Assembly (NCBI GenBank): GCA_005408345.1
Contig: SEMN01000008.1
Coordinates: 1,736,001-1,800,000, forward strand
Reading direction: 5' to 3'
Length of the DNA: 64,000 nucleotides
Source: Macquaria australasica
Lineage: Eukaryota; Chordata; Actinopteri; Centrarchiformes; Percichthyidae
In this document: positions 47,353 to 59,300 of the stretch, in pieces
How positions within the stretch are numbered: the first letter of the stretch is position 1
Layout of the letters: every line of letters begins with the position of its first letter
The notes under the pieces: model-generated
Told to the model about the DNA's origin: nothing
The model's input: only the letters and a program-made list of their open reading frames with translations
Database searches by the model: none
Made by a program: the position numbers and the translations under genes

Positions 47353-49384
47353 TGTATATATTATTATGTACATACAATCAGGCTACATCGCAGTTATTTT
47401 ATCTATATTAGTTGGTGCAAATATCTAATATACTGAACCAAATACTGTACTTTAATCATGCATATTGACTGTCAAGTTAGGGGTCTAAGTTCAACTATGA
47501 ATGTATAGAAAACACTTATAAAACAACCATTTAACAGTATCAGTCATCTAGTAGGTGCTTTTAAAGTAAGCCTTATCACAAAGCAACACTGCAAAACACT
47601 TTTAACAATGGCTGAGTAGAGTGACTTTAAAGCTACCTATGCCCATTTCGTTTGCAACAGTTCATGCACTTCACAAACAGAAATAAAAATCTCGTTCTTA
47701 ATGTCACTCGTGCTTATTATCATCATTTAGGTACGTATGGTGCTCTTTATGTCCCGAACTGTCGTAGTGTTCGATAAAGATCTTGTAGACTTTCAGGGTA
47801 GGTTAGCGTGTGAGTTTTGTGTCATAGAGCTGTCAAACGCTAAAGAAACGTGAAATAGATCCGAGAGATCATTTCTGATATTTTTTAGGACGTGTTGTTG
47901 AAGAAGTGTTGAAGACATTACATGGAGACAGTGGAGTCATGTGAGACATTGTATGGTGTACGCCCATGTTGATGTCGTACGGTATTCATATATCTAAGAA
48001 CATTTTGGGTACACAGCACAGCGACAAACTGATTATGGAGAGTACTTGTTCCAAAGCAAAAGACTTAAACACTTTTTAAGGTACTTTGTGTAGGTTTTTG
48101 TTAAGAAGCCCTAATGGAGCAAATGACAAAGCACATGGTCGTGCAAGTGGTGCCGAAATAGTTCACCTGTTCATCCCAAGCTGTGTCATTGTTCAGGTGC
48201 TCAGACTACGACTTCACATGTACATAAATCCTGTAAATGAATGTCAGACCACTTTTTGACAGCTTGATAAGAAAGTTTAACGTTAAAAATTGTCTGAGCT
48301 GCTTATTGCTTCGTTATTGCACTGCTTGTATACGGCTAATAACAAAACTTAAAGCCAATCCGCAACTCTGATTGGTCACCTGTAAACTAAAAAAAATGAA
48401 TGAATTAAAGACATCAAAGAGCAAAAAAATGGGCAAATGGCTAGTGACTCTCACAATGGTCACGTGCTGTTTGAGAGTAATTTCAGTTATTGTAAATATT
48501 TCAGGTATTAGACAGTATTACCAACCCCACTCTGGTCTGTTTCTGCAGGTTAACAAAAGCCATCAGCCCGAGCTTCTCATCTCATCCACTGGTTGTTGTG
48601 CCTGTTGCTCTGTAGTAGCTGTGATTTGTGTTTGCTTACTAGTGTATCAGGACTATGCAGCAACTTCTACTGGTGTTGGCAATCAGCAACTGTCTGAGCT
48701 TCACGAGCGAACGCAGCGTGTTTTCATCTGGTCTGTCTTTGCGTTCCTAATTTGGGCCAAATTGCATCACAGGATAAAAGCAGAGGCTTGTTTTAGCAGG
48801 TGATACTGAGCCTTAAAGAGAGGAGGATCTGTTTGGTGTTGCATTGAGAACAGGGTTCATAGATGTAGTTAAAGAAATAAAGCTGTTTGGAAGCAGTTTC
48901 GTGTATTTTGTCCTTTATGAATGGCAACAAAAATATAGTAAATGGTCAAATGACGATAAACAAGTTTGAGCCTGAAATAGTTGGCAAGAAAGAGCACTTC
49001 ACTGTTTGCATAGTCGATTTTAGGTAGACTCAAACCAGTTAAAGAGGTCAATCTGATATCTTAGGCCAATACAGGTTGCTGAATAGTCATATTTTTGCAA
49101 AGCTTGTGGTGGACTAAACTAAGATTTTAAAAGATGTTATGCGGTATCTAATGTCACTGATGTGCAAATGTTAAGGTTTCTAAGTGTTGTACATGCATGT
49201 AAACTTGCTGTGTGTTGAGAAAAAAACGATAACATTGTATTGTTTAGGAAAATCATTCTAGATAATGTTTTTTCCTTTTTAATACTCAAATATTTGATAT
49301 TTCTTTTCTTTTTTTTCTAAAGAATCCTTTGTAAAACTTAATTTCTCTATTTTGTACAGGACATCATTGTAAAGATTGTAAATA
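47353..49384 (+). promoter_or_regulatory. cluster of five Pumilio-type elements in the nav1 3'UTR
   Basis: TGTAHATA motifs occur at 47353-47360 (TGTATATA), 47367-47374 (TGTACATA), 48219-48226 (TGTACATA), 48491-48498 (TGTAAATA) and 49377-49384 (TGTAAATA). The first two are six bases apart. TGTANATA is the known PUM1/2 binding core. Function here is inferred. Confidence 0.4.
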
Positions 49385-49537
49385 GGTCAGCATTCTGGAT
49401 GCGGCAACAATCATTGAGGAGAGGGAAAGAAAGAGTCATCCTTGAGAGAAAGATATATTTCTTCAGAGTTGGGTCCAGTACATGGATAAGGCATGTTTCT
49501 GAAGGCTTTCATCCACCTATCACTGGTTGTTGGAATC

Positions 49538-49543
49538 AATAAA
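49538..49543 (+). terminator. nav1 poly(A) signal AATAAA
   Basis: Context is ggaatcAATAAAatacatg, with a T/GT-rich downstream element (ctgttgcttcttgtgtgtc) about 15-35 bp on. It is the best cleavage signal before the mybph promoter. Confidence 0.75.
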
Positions 49544-49560
49544 ATACATGTTATATTTAT

Positions 49561-49976
49561 TCTGTTGCTTCTTGTGTGTCAATTTGACCAATTTATTAAG
49601 AACTATAAGAATAATGTAGTAATGCATTTGCTTTAAGTAACAATGAAGGCCCTATATGAATGTTATAAGAGTAAAAAGAGTAATTTAATTATTAAATGTT
49701 AAAAATCAAGTCATTTTTCAGTTCCATAAACAAAGTTAAAACACATAGGATCATAAATACCACCAAACTGCTCCATAGCTCATGGTTTTATTATATATAT
49801 CCATATTTATATTTATATATTTTCATTTAATCAGGCCACAGTATGTAGTGGAACATTTAAGGATGCAGTGAGTGTTGATGAGTGAGACCAACAGACATGG
49901 TGGTCTGAGTCATACATGGTGCCCAGTATCTGTTACGTGTAATTCAAAGGGGGCGGTGCTTGAACCTGCTGAACCC
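49561..49976. promoter_or_regulatory. short nav1-mybph intergenic region with proximal mybph promoter elements
   Basis: About 415 bp separate the nav1 3' end from the mybph TATA box. It includes an A/T-rich tract with MEF2-like TATTTATA cores (49791-49825), an AP-1-type TGAGTCA (49906-49912) and a GC box (GGGGGCGG, 49949-49956). Binding is inferred only from motifs. Confidence 0.45.
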
Positions 49977-49984
49977 TATATAAG
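49977..49984 (+). promoter_or_regulatory. TATA box of mybph
   Basis: TATATAAG sits about 90 bp before the start codon. A GC box lies some 20 bp upstream. Transcription would start near 50005-50012, giving a 5' leader of about 55-60 nt. A sharp TATA promoter fits a highly expressed muscle gene. Confidence 0.8.
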
Positions 49985-50065
49985 CCTGCCACCCCCGCAG
50001 GAATAACGGCATTGGATACAGTTTTAAGGACTTAACCGAGTTGGGAATTAGCTGCAGCCTCCAAC

Positions 50066-50321
50066 ATGCCGTCCAAGCCTGCCCCAATCAAGAAGGCGGC
50101 TAAGAAAGAACCAGCCAAGAAGGAGGAGGAGAAGGCTCCGGAGCCGGCTCCTGAACCCGCGCCAGAGGCTGCTCCTGCCGAGGCCGCCCCAGCCCCCGCT
50201 GAGGGTGAAGCTGTACCTGCTGAGGCCGCACCTGCTGAGGGAGAAGCCCCTGCAGAGGGAGAGGCCCCCGCTGCCCCGCCAGCTGAGGAGCCCAAACCCC
50301 CCACCCCTCCACCCGCAGATG
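50066..50321 (+). CDS. mybph: mybph exon 1 (residues 1-85), Ala/Pro/Glu-rich
   Basis: ATG context is ccaacATGcc. Encodes MPSKPAPIKKAAKKEPAKKE, then runs of PEPAPEPA and EGEAPAE, ending PPTPPPAD before gtaatg in phase 1. The very GC-rich, low-complexity coding also yields long open frames on the other strand, which are shadows. The basic then acidic low-complexity start resembles the Pro/Ala-rich head of MyBP-H. Confidence 0.9.
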
Positions 50322-53300
50322 GTAATGCACCGAGCGCAACGGCGCGTGAGCCATGACTTACCGTCGATTATACCGCATACAGTCCACTTTCACTGTATTT
50401 CTCAGTGGATGCGCCTTGGATTAGTTGTTTAACCTTTTAATTTAAGACAAAGAAGTCGGTTCATCTCACGGTAAGCACGCGGTAACCTTTACGCACGTGC
50501 GCTTGTGCGCGCTCAGTGTGAAGGTGCCGTGGGTAAGTGGTGGAAGCCATCGATATAAAACGGAAACTGCATGGTTACTGCATAAACCGCCTGCTTGGAC
50601 TCTTTTAGCATCTGACTACCTCATTTCCAAACGTTAAGTTTAAGTCTTACTCATTAGCTTTTTGCGCTTCAATGCCGCATTGCCTTTTTCAGCAAAACTG
50701 TGTGATATTAACTTAAAGTCGTTGCTAATATGCGCTTTTATACCACAGTGAAAGCTCCATCTTGACGCCCAACAAGCAAACATTAACAAACCTAAATATC
50801 AAATTACCTGGAAAAAAAAACTCTGGTCAAGGTGGGGACACTGGTTTGCTGTGCTCACTTTACATTACTGATGTATAACGCATATTAAGAACACCTGATT
50901 TATTAAAAAGTTTCTTTTCTATTTCTAATATTTAACATCATCTTCAGCGTACATTGATTCAGCCATCATCATAACCTCTAATATCTACATCTGCTGCTCC
51001 CACTGATGAAGCTGCTGCTCCTGTTGCTGCAGATCAGCCAGCCGCAGATGGTGATACCCTGAGAGGAGTATCTCACTGACCACCTAACTCACCCATTTCT
51101 GCTCATTTTGACTTTTCCTTTTAGATTTAACCTCTTTCTCATAACATTTTGAAAATGCTGTGTAATATTTTCAAAATGTTATATATCTACTGATATCTTC
51201 TAACTTCTAATACCAGCTGCTGCAATCGCTACAGAGGAAACACCAGCTGCTGCCGCTGAGGCCCCTGCTGATGGTAAAACAAAAAGAGTGGAATAACAGA
51301 CATCTTATAAATATTATTAAATCTTGAACCGTCTACCTACTACAGTAATGCTAATTACACTAATATCTAATGCTAATATCTTCTAACTGCTAACATCAGC
51401 TGCTGCTCCTGCTACAGAAGAAACACCAGCTGCTGCTGCCGCTGAGGCCCCTGCTGATGGTAAAAAAGACTGTCACATGAGCCACAACAGATATCTTATA
51501 TTATTAAGTATTATTGAATGTGAATCTTACGATAAAGCTAACTAAAGCTAAATCACTAACTGACTTCTTTATAACACAGTCTGCAGTCTCGACACACACA
51601 TTATCATCTGTTCGAACATGTACCATCTGCTTCATGCACTAATTATTAATATCTAACATTTAATAATAGCTGCCGCCGCTCCAGCCGCAGAGGAAGCTGC
51701 TCCCGCTGCTGACTCCGAAGCACCTGCTGATGGTAAAACAACCTGCAAAAACAGAACATGTTCCTGTTCACTCCTCTCTCTTTAATACCTGAGGTGACTT
51801 TGTCATGTGAGACAAACTGGATAAAAATCCCTTCAGTGTTAGCATGGTAATTCCTTTGGCCTCCCAGTAAGGGAGACAGAGAGCTGTGAGGTACACAACT
51901 GGATTTTATTTGATGCTGCAGCATCGCTCTGCTCAATACATGCTGCCAATAATAATAATAATGCCTATTTAACATCAGCTGAAGCTGCTGAAGCGCCTGC
52001 ACCAGAGGAGCCTAAACCACCCACACCTCCACCACCTCCACCCAAAGGTAACCCCCTATTCAGAAAGAAAACATTCATCACTTGTTCTTCTTTTTTTATT
52101 ACAGTGTTAAAATAAAGAAGTGCGTCCTCACCTTTCATGAACCTCAACTTTGAATCGATTTCTGCCATTCGCAAATGTCAGTTGAATAATTTCATGTTTT
52201 TATGGCATCTGCAGAGCCTACAAGTGTCCCCCTGGATCTGTTTATTGAGGATAAGAATGACACTTCAGTTACTATCATTTGGAGCCAGCCAGAGATCATC
52301 GGACCATCCGGTCTGGATGGATACACCATTGAAGTCTGCAAGGACGGAAGTAAGTCCTGCTCTGCTTTCGACCAGGTGCACTGAGTACTGGCATGTGCAC
52401 GAAAGGGGTCAGATTATTAATACACGTTGACAAAAATGTCATACTGTTAAATTATTTTAAGTATTTTATTATTTTATTTTAATTTAGGTTTTTACATTAA
52501 GTATCAGTATATCTGTAATATCTATATCACTCATATCTATCATTATATCTATAATGTTTAAATGCTTTTTAAATACACTCAGGAACATGTTAAATTGCTG
52601 TTTTAATGTGGGTCAGCCATATCGGTTGCAGCTGTCCCTGAAGTGTCACAGGCAGAGTTATATCATGAGCTACCTAACTTCTCCCTACAAGGAAAGAGGC
52701 ATTTCAGGAGCTGCTGTGTGTCTTGCTGGAGGTCCTGCTTTTAGACTTACAGCCCAAGCTAATATCAGCAGCAGTTCAATGTAGGCTTGATTTAGCAGAC
52801 AGGGCACGCTGATTACCCACAGAACAGCAATTTCATGTCTAATACAAGAAATGTGTGTCAGACATAATCACTCTATTTCCATTACAAAGCTGCACAACAA
52901 GCAGCGGTTACTGTTCTAATGTTTTCATTCTGTATGGATTAGTTCTGTTCCTCTCGGTGTGCTTGCAGTCAGCATGCTATATAATCACAGTCTTTATCCT
53001 ATAATATCAAGATAAACAAAAGCTCTGTAAATTGTACCAGTCTGCCTTCACTTTGTATAATTTTCCCACTCAGCTGAGGACTGGAAAGCAGTCAATGAGG
53101 ATCTGCAGAAGTCCTGCCGCTACGTTATCAAGAACCTGACCACCGGTGACCGTCTGAAGATCCGTGTGGTGGCTGTGAATGCCGGCGGCCGCAGCCCCCC
53201 TGTCACCCTCCCCGAGGCTGTGCTGGTGAAGGAGGTCGCTGGTGAGAAGTGTTCACAAAGACAGAAAGTGATACAGTAACAACAGAGTACATTTTCAGCA

Positions 53301-56300
53301 CGATCAACTACTTACTCTGTAATTTTACCACTTGATCACAAAAAAAAATCACAAAAAAATGTAAGATAAAGAAACTTTATTGATCCCACAAATGGGAATT
53401 TAAGTGTCAAAGCAGCAAAATGAAGGACCAGAACAATTGCATCATATAGATAAATAACCTTTAAAAAAAAACTACAGTACTATATACAACATGAGCATCT
53501 ATTATATACAGGAATCCACAGAAAACAGTGGGAAAAGGGTCAGCGATAATACACAGAAAAAAAGGAGAGGAGCCATTAAATGCAAAAAAGTGAGAAAATG
53601 TAATACAGGTAATCACTGGCATCGAGAACACACACAAAAAAGGCTTTTCGAAGGCTTTATTCTGTGTATCTTTTCTATACTATTTCCAAAATGAAGCAAA
53701 AATAAAAGGTACTAAATACCACATATGTAAATAGTAACTATAAAGTGTAAAATGTTGTACACACGGGTCTGGACCTCAACTCCCACATGACCAAAAATTT
53801 AAATCAAATTTCAAACAGGTCTAATTTTAATGACAAATAAATGTTTACTTATTTGTAATGGGTTTATTCTACCACAAAAAGGGAGAAAAAAGAAAACACA
53901 TGATAGACTCAGGTAACTTTCATAAGTCATATTATGTGATTACATACTTTCTCTCACGTGCTACACGATAAGCTCGATCCATTTGTAAAGTTAAGGGACT
54001 TACTATTTGACACAGGTCTGGCCTAAACTTTATAGGGCCATTTATTACAGGAAAGGGGAGTTGTAAAATGCAGGAGTCAAAGCGAAGCAGCGAAGCAATG
54101 TTTTCCTCTCAGCTGTCCGTGTCCTGTTGGCACGTACCTGCAGTGTTAACGGTATAAAACTGTGGTGTTCTTACTCGTTTCCACTTTGAGTTGAAACGCT
54201 GATCCACCCAACCACAGTGTGATAATTACGCACTTGTTAAGTGGACGGTTTTACTGATGCTGTACACCTTACAGTGTTAATCATAGACAGTATTTCTAAA
54301 GAGATGATGATAATGATGATTGGACCCTGAGGGCTTTAAAAGGAGGAGCTGTTACTTTGGCTCACTCACAAATCATCGTTATGCGTAATGGAGAGCTTAA
54401 CAGGGAGGGGAAGGCAACTTGATCCCAGCTGGACGGGCAATATTTCAATAGTCACGTCCATGTTCACCGTCATGTTCGCCATAGCAGGATGTCCACATAT
54501 AGAAACCTGAATGAATGGTTTCCGACAAAATGACCACAAAGCTTTGGGAAAATAGCTGGGATGTCACCGCTATTAACATGGATTTTTCTGTGGAGGGGTT
54601 GGCATTGCTTTGTGCTCCCTGCCAGGACTCATGCTGAGGGAGTGTCAGGCTCTTTCCCACAAGATCGATGGCGACAAGTGATCTGACTGCAAGCAGGTGG
54701 GGGCTGTGGGGGAGGAGACGGGGTGGAGGGTAAATTCCAGTGTGTCCCGTCTCTGCGTACAGAGTGGGCGGCGGGCGGGGGTGATATGGATCTAACCTCT
54801 CAGGTGACACCCAAATCTCATGACACTTCTAGAGATTCACTGTTTATTTTGAAACATGCCACAGACTTAGCAGGGAGAATGTTCATTAGGCCTAATCCTC
54901 TCCGTATGAAGTGATAAGACACTTAACATGTTGTATTTCTTCTAATCTGCACTGAGTCATTTATCTTCCACTTTATCTTTACAAATCTGCTGCTTTTAGG
55001 AGCCCTATAATAGTCTCTGTATCCTGCTTAATTCATCTATGATTTTAATGCATTCTGATGTGAGCGGGAGTAACTGAAGCTCATGCGTCGTGAGGGGAGG
55101 TGATTTACTACAGTACGCCAGCTTTATTTAGAGTCCTGACAAATACTGCTCTGCTGGACTCAGCAGGTGGTGCGTCTCACCAAATCACTTTTACAAATGA
55201 GCCTCAGCAAGATACTTCTGAGGCTTAAGTATCATTTCAAATGTCACAGTGGCAAACTACCGTCATGATAATTTATGGGCTATTTTGGGATTTGTACAAG
55301 TTAATACACAGTGGAGGGAGATAGGGAAGCTTTTACATGTTACACACCTCACGACTGTGATATTCTCATACGATTCCCTACCTGCAGATTTACACCCCTT
55401 CCTCTTCTTATTTCATGTGTCATTTCAACTTAACTTGTCCCAATTTTACTTGTCAGCTTGCTTTTAACTAAGGAAGAACAAAAAATCACGGATAAGATAT
55501 AGTTAAAAGTTGTATGATGAGTTTGAGTGAATATTAAATAAATAAATAAATATAAAACAACAATAGGTATAAAAAACATTTTATGGTTTATATTTTTACT
55601 GATTTTTGCAATGTAAATGAACACAAAAATTCTCAAAGAAGCAAAATATTGAAAAAAATACAATATGTAGCCCACAAAAAAAAAGCACACATGGATACAA
55701 ACATACATATGCATACACATAAATATACACAAATAATACTATCCTGCTTTTCACAGTTTCCTGTCTTCCAATATTATGTGCAAATTCTCATTTTATTTAC
55801 CTTCATCATAATCTATACAAAGCCCTACTTGTCGCATGTTCTGTTTTGTTGCTTTAACACGTCATGCCATTAAAAAGCAATAAAATGAAAGGTATGCACC
55901 ACTGAGTAGACAGATACAGAGCAAAAGGGATAAAGGGATACTTAGAATAGAGTTACTTTTACAACCAGTTAAAGCACAGACCCACCCTGATGGCACCAGT
56001 GAAAATTCCCCGGCTAAGATGGGCTTAGAACAGCTCAGCAGGTTTATCGATTTCCTCAAGAGATTTGTTGGTCGCAAAAGAAAATGAAATCCTCTAGTTC
56101 CACTCAAAAAATCTCCTAACAGATCCTAACAATCCTTTTCAGGCTATTTCTTCCTTTCGCTGTTCCCCTGTGGAACCAGCAGATAAAATAACTTCTAAAA
56201 GGCTCTCAATGAATGATGTATAAATGTTGACTTACTATAATAATCATTGGTTCTTTCATTCATTTTTCTCTCCAGATCGTCCCAAGGTCCGCCTGCCTCG

Positions 56301-59300
56301 TTTCCTCAGGCAGAGATACGTCACTAACGTTGGAGATAAGATCAACCTGACCATCCCCTTCACAGTAAGCTGACGATGGCTGTATCTTCCTGTAAATGCA
56401 TGATGAATAAAAGTGCATAACTCCTCAAAATTCACTGTCTGATTTCTTTTCTTTTTACCAGGGCAAACCCAAACCTGTGGTCAGCTGGATAAAGAATGGG
56501 CAGCCCCTGGACACAAAGAGGGTGAACATCCGCAGCACTGAAAGAGACAGCATCCTGTTCATCCGTGCATCCGAGAGAGAAGACTCTGGAGTGTATGAGA
56601 TGAGTGTGAAGGTGGATGACTTCGAGGACAAGGCTTCACTCATCCTGCAAATCGTTGGTGAGCAAAACGTTTGGATTGCGTTAAAAAAGAGGAAATGCGA
56701 TTTGTGTGTCCGAGATGCAGTGAAGTGTTTTGGACGATTGTTTTTATTTTGATGAGATGAGATTTAAAACTGTTGAAGTATTACTTGATACCTACTCTGC
56801 GCCCCGGTTGTTCACAGAGCTGCCAGGGCCTCCTGCCAGTGTAAAGACTGTGGATACCTGGGGCTTCAATGTTGCTCTGGAGTGGACTCCACCCACCGAC
56901 AACGGAAACACAGAAATCACAGGTTACACGATCCAGAAGGCCGACAAAAAGACTGGAGTAGGTTTTCAGTATCAAAGGGTGTCTGTCGCAATAAATTATA
57001 CATGATGATTATTAATAGAAGGATAAATTACAGACAGTAAATCCTGAATCCTCAAAACGTCCTCCGCTAATTCATCACGTCTTCACTGTGTGTGTGTGTG
57101 TGTGTCTACAGGACTGGTTCACTGTGTTGGAGCATTACCACAGACTGAATGCCACCATCTCCGACCTCATCATGGGCAACACCTACAAGTTCAGAGTGTT
57201 TTCTGAAAACAAGTGTGGAATAGGCGAGCAAGCTACTGTTGCAAAGGAGGAGGCCAAGATCACGAAGACAGGTAACTTTCTCTTGTGTTGTTACCCGGCA
57301 AACACTACTTTATTACTTTATTCATTCAGTAGCAATGTATGAAAATCATATCTTTAATTGTTCCTGTTTCCTCTGAAGCTGTCTCATTAACCCCTCCTTA
57401 GCTTTCTAATTTTGTTTTTGGCAGTTTCTTAAATACTGACCCTGTATTGACATTACTGTTACCTGCTAGTAGGTTTTCACTCAGCTAAATGGATTCAAAT
57501 TTGAGCATGGAAGTTCATTCTTGACCTTTGGGAAAAGTGAATGTACTGTAAATAATCTAAATAATAAATAATCTACAATCAAATGTCCACTTTCAGCAGA
57601 CTCTGAGATGCGGTTGAAAGCTCAGAAAGCTAGTAAGTGGACCTTTGAGCTTAGTTTGTTTTGTTGTTTTTGTTTATTATCCACTCATATACAGTAGGAT
57701 CCTTAATTGACAAAGATGTAATCCTACATACAATTGTAAGAGTACCAGAGATGAGTATGTTAAAAAATCCCTCAGACAGCATCAAAGTATCATTCTGCCA
57801 AACTAATGGGCCAAAAAAAGACTCGATTTTGACATACAGTTTATCAAACTTTATCAACTAGTAGGAGCTTTATGGTTAAGTCTCTTTGTCTTCCGTCCTC
57901 CAGGTATTGATTACAAGCCTCCTGAATACAAGGAACACGACTTCAGCGAGCCGCCCAAGTTCACCACCTCTCTGACTGACAGAGCCACCACCGTCGGCTA
58001 CAGCACCAAGCTGCTGTGCTCTGTCAGGGGTTGCCCAAAAGTACAGTAACTTTTTTTTATTTGTTTTTTTTTATGCTCGATCAGCATCATGCCGTGCCCT
58101 TTTTCCCACTAATCTAACAGATTCAGCAAAACATTAGCACCACAATAGCACCAAAAGCTAGCACTGGGACTCCGTGAACACCTTGGTGTGCTCACGTGAA
58201 CTCAAAATTCGAGATTCAACATTTGATATCATGTTTGAAAAACTGATATTCTTTAAACAGCACCTCTGCTAGCACATAGTTCGCCTTCCCAGTTCGATAC
58301 CCCGACAACGTAGCTCATAAATTCAGTGTGTTTCAGCTACCAAATCTAAAATTTTGGATGTCATAGAGTGTCATTGAACACACCACCAAGGCAGAATTCT
58401 CAAAACTGACTGCTGACACACACAACAATAATAATACAATAAATTTGACAAATAAATTAGACTAATGCTTGCTTTGATTTGCAGTTGATTTTCATACATT
58501 TTGTGAAATTTATAGAAAGAAATGGCTCCCTCGGAGGTAGGGATGCAGTCTAAAAACTTAATGGTATGTTTTGGGAAATGGTTGGCAGTTATGTAACGGC
58601 TAAAACCTACAAAACCATTGATACACAGGTTTAACTAGCTGAAATTTTTAACTGATGATCAAGTGTGCATTCAGGGTTTGCTAGATTATACTGTAACACC
58701 AGTGGTGCCACTGTCAGCAGCCTGGCTTTGAGCTGATAGATGAGAGTATAAGGTCTTCACCTGGCCTTGTTAGCCTGCTGTCTGAGCCTCTCGCCTCCTA
58801 TTTGGGCTCATAATCCCACCGAGTACGAAAGCATAGATGGTCTTGATGAGAAGGCTAGAAATGGTATTCTTTGCTGTTGAAGCAGGGGAGGAGGAGAAGA
58901 GGCCGTAAGGGTGACAGGTCAGCGGGGAAGCAGGGTCACATGTGTAACATTCCCGATGGGGGGTACCATGTCATTACCTTTAAAATCCCAAACCGGGTGT
59001 GTGCTGTGTGTCCACTTCAATCAAAAGGGTTTTTCTTGCCAAGTAGCACAAACATAAATAGAAACAGCACTGCTGCCTGTGAGAGGGTGGGTTTAATTAC
59101 CATACTCGTGCAGGAAAACATGCAAAAATCACATGTTTTGCTCATATAAATCTGTTTTTTTTTCTACAGCCCAAGGTTATATGGATGAAGAACCAGATGA
59201 TTATTGGTGACGACCCCAAGTTCAGGCAGATCTGCGTCCAGGGTATCTGCTCTCTGGAGATCCGCAAGCCTGGTAACTTTGACGGAGGTGTGTACTCCTG

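Larger units (their letters stand above)
46137..49560 (+). other. nav1 3' untranslated region
   Basis: About 3.4 kb of AT-rich sequence follows the stop codon with no splice or coding signal I trust. It ends at a strong AATAAA (49538) followed by a GT-rich stretch. Earlier AATAAA hexamers near 47685 and 48874 could give shorter 3' ends. Five TGTAHATA (Pumilio-type) elements occur in it. ORFs inside, such as one at 48372-48803, show no recognisable protein. Confidence 0.75.

Noticed and set aside
48372..48803. 143-codon open frame in the nav1 3'UTR
   Set aside because: No recognisable domain, AT-rich codon use unlike the real exons, and it lies between the nav1 stop and its poly(A) signal.
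50032..50354. Two long - strand frames opposite mybph exon 1 (Ala/Gly/Ser-rich and Gln/Pro-rich)
   Set aside because: Shadows of the GC-rich Ala/Pro/Glu repeat on the + strand. No start context, splice or homology support.
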